NCBI GenBank assembly: GCA_017512905.1 | Contig: JAFWEL010000055.1 | Span: forward strand, 1 to 57,141 | DNA: 57,141 nt | Direction of reading: 5' to 3' | Source: Clostridia bacterium | GTDB taxonomy: Bacteria; Bacillota; Clostridia; Christensenellales; Aristaeellaceae | In this document: piece by piece, positions 57,029-57,141 of the stretch | Numbering within the stretch: position 1 is the first letter of the stretch | Layout: each line of letters opens with the position of its first letter | Notes under the pieces: generated by a model | What the model was told of the DNA's origin: nothing | Database searches by the model: none | The model's input: the letters and a program-made list of their open reading frames with translations, nothing else | Program-made: the position numbers and the translations under genes

Positions 57029-57141
57029 GGGTGATGACTCCCTCAGTCAGCCTGCGGCTGACAGCTCCCTCTGGGAGGGAGCCTTAAAAAGGCCCTGTTT
57101 CCAGCACTTCCCCAAAGCCTCCCTCTCAGAGGGAGGTGGCC
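57029..57141. repeat. Dispersed repeat, copy 2 (incomplete at the window edge)
   Basis: It contains CTCCCTC/GAGGGAG arms, a CAGCCTGCGGCTG hairpin, AAGGCCC and ends AGCCTCCCTCTCAGAGGGAG-GTGGCC, the same order as at 6576-6635 (minus strand). The element continues past the window. Confidence 0.75.

Overview
The window looks like a chromosome segment of a GC-rich, anaerobic, endospore-lineage Bacillota (Clostridia). This is inferred from an oxygen-sensitive class III ribonucleotide reductase at the left edge, the SigH / YacP(Rae1) / RlmB / Mini-III block typical of Firmicutes, the LytTR-DUF3021 pair, many stand-alone GNAT enzymes, LplB/LplC-type sugar permeases, and strong Shine-Dalgarno sites. 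Carbohydrate genes (rhamnulokinase, fructan/sucrose locus) suggest a plant-polysaccharide or gut/rumen habitat. No rRNA, tRNA, CRISPR array or intact mobile element is visible.

Layout. (1) 1-9064, minus strand, mostly housekeeping: nrdD 5' end with an NrdR-type double box, a DUF4037-TPR pair, a YafQ/DinJ toxin-antitoxin, MetY, sigH-yacP-rlmB-mrnC, and rhaB. The gap between rlmB and mrnC is packed with repeats. (2) 9065-29181, minus strand: gluQ followed by a long accessory island of small-molecule-modifying and sensing genes. It holds six GNAT enzymes, counting those inside fusions, plus a kinase-GNAT fusion, a phosphotransferase-hydrolase fusion, a GNAT-NlpC/P60-like fusion, three DUF3795 proteins (one fused to DinB), methyltransferases, MerR, LytTR and TetR regulators, a MATE exporter and a PfkB kinase. 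Remnants (yjdF tail, grpB tail, GNAT tail) lie between intact genes. (3) 29182-33760: a decayed transposase end, a truncated hydrolase, then a four-gene plus-strand unit (flavin reductase, M20 amidohydrolase, unknown protein, RmlD-like reductase). (4) 33761-46757: a fructan/sucrose locus. A minus-strand run encodes two permeases, binding protein, cytoplasmic GH32, fructokinase, ABC ATPase and a secreted GH32-like protein, and is flanked by two very similar LacI regulators; the second is followed by DUF624 and a membrane-anchored protein of unknown function. (5) 46758-57141, mostly plus strand: TetR, Nudix, a secreted LRR/Big2 protein, DUF3048 protein, msrA (minus), diaminopropionate ammonia-lyase, argS, GNAT, an XRE-desulfoferrodoxin-like regulator, an ACT protein, and a repeat also represented at 6576-6635.

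How the genes work together. The clearest pathway is fructan use: the secreted GH32-like enzyme would trim polymer outside, the ABC importer would bring in oligosaccharide or sucrose, the cytoplasmic GH32 would release fructose, and the kinase would phosphorylate it. The paired LacI proteins have nearly identical DNA-binding domains. Several regulatory sites can be read directly: consensus sigma-A promoters with 17-bp spacers, a MerR promoter with a 19-bp spacer, a 16-bp perfect-arm TetR operator interleaved with its promoter, and two places where a terminator hairpin and a promoter occupy the same bases.
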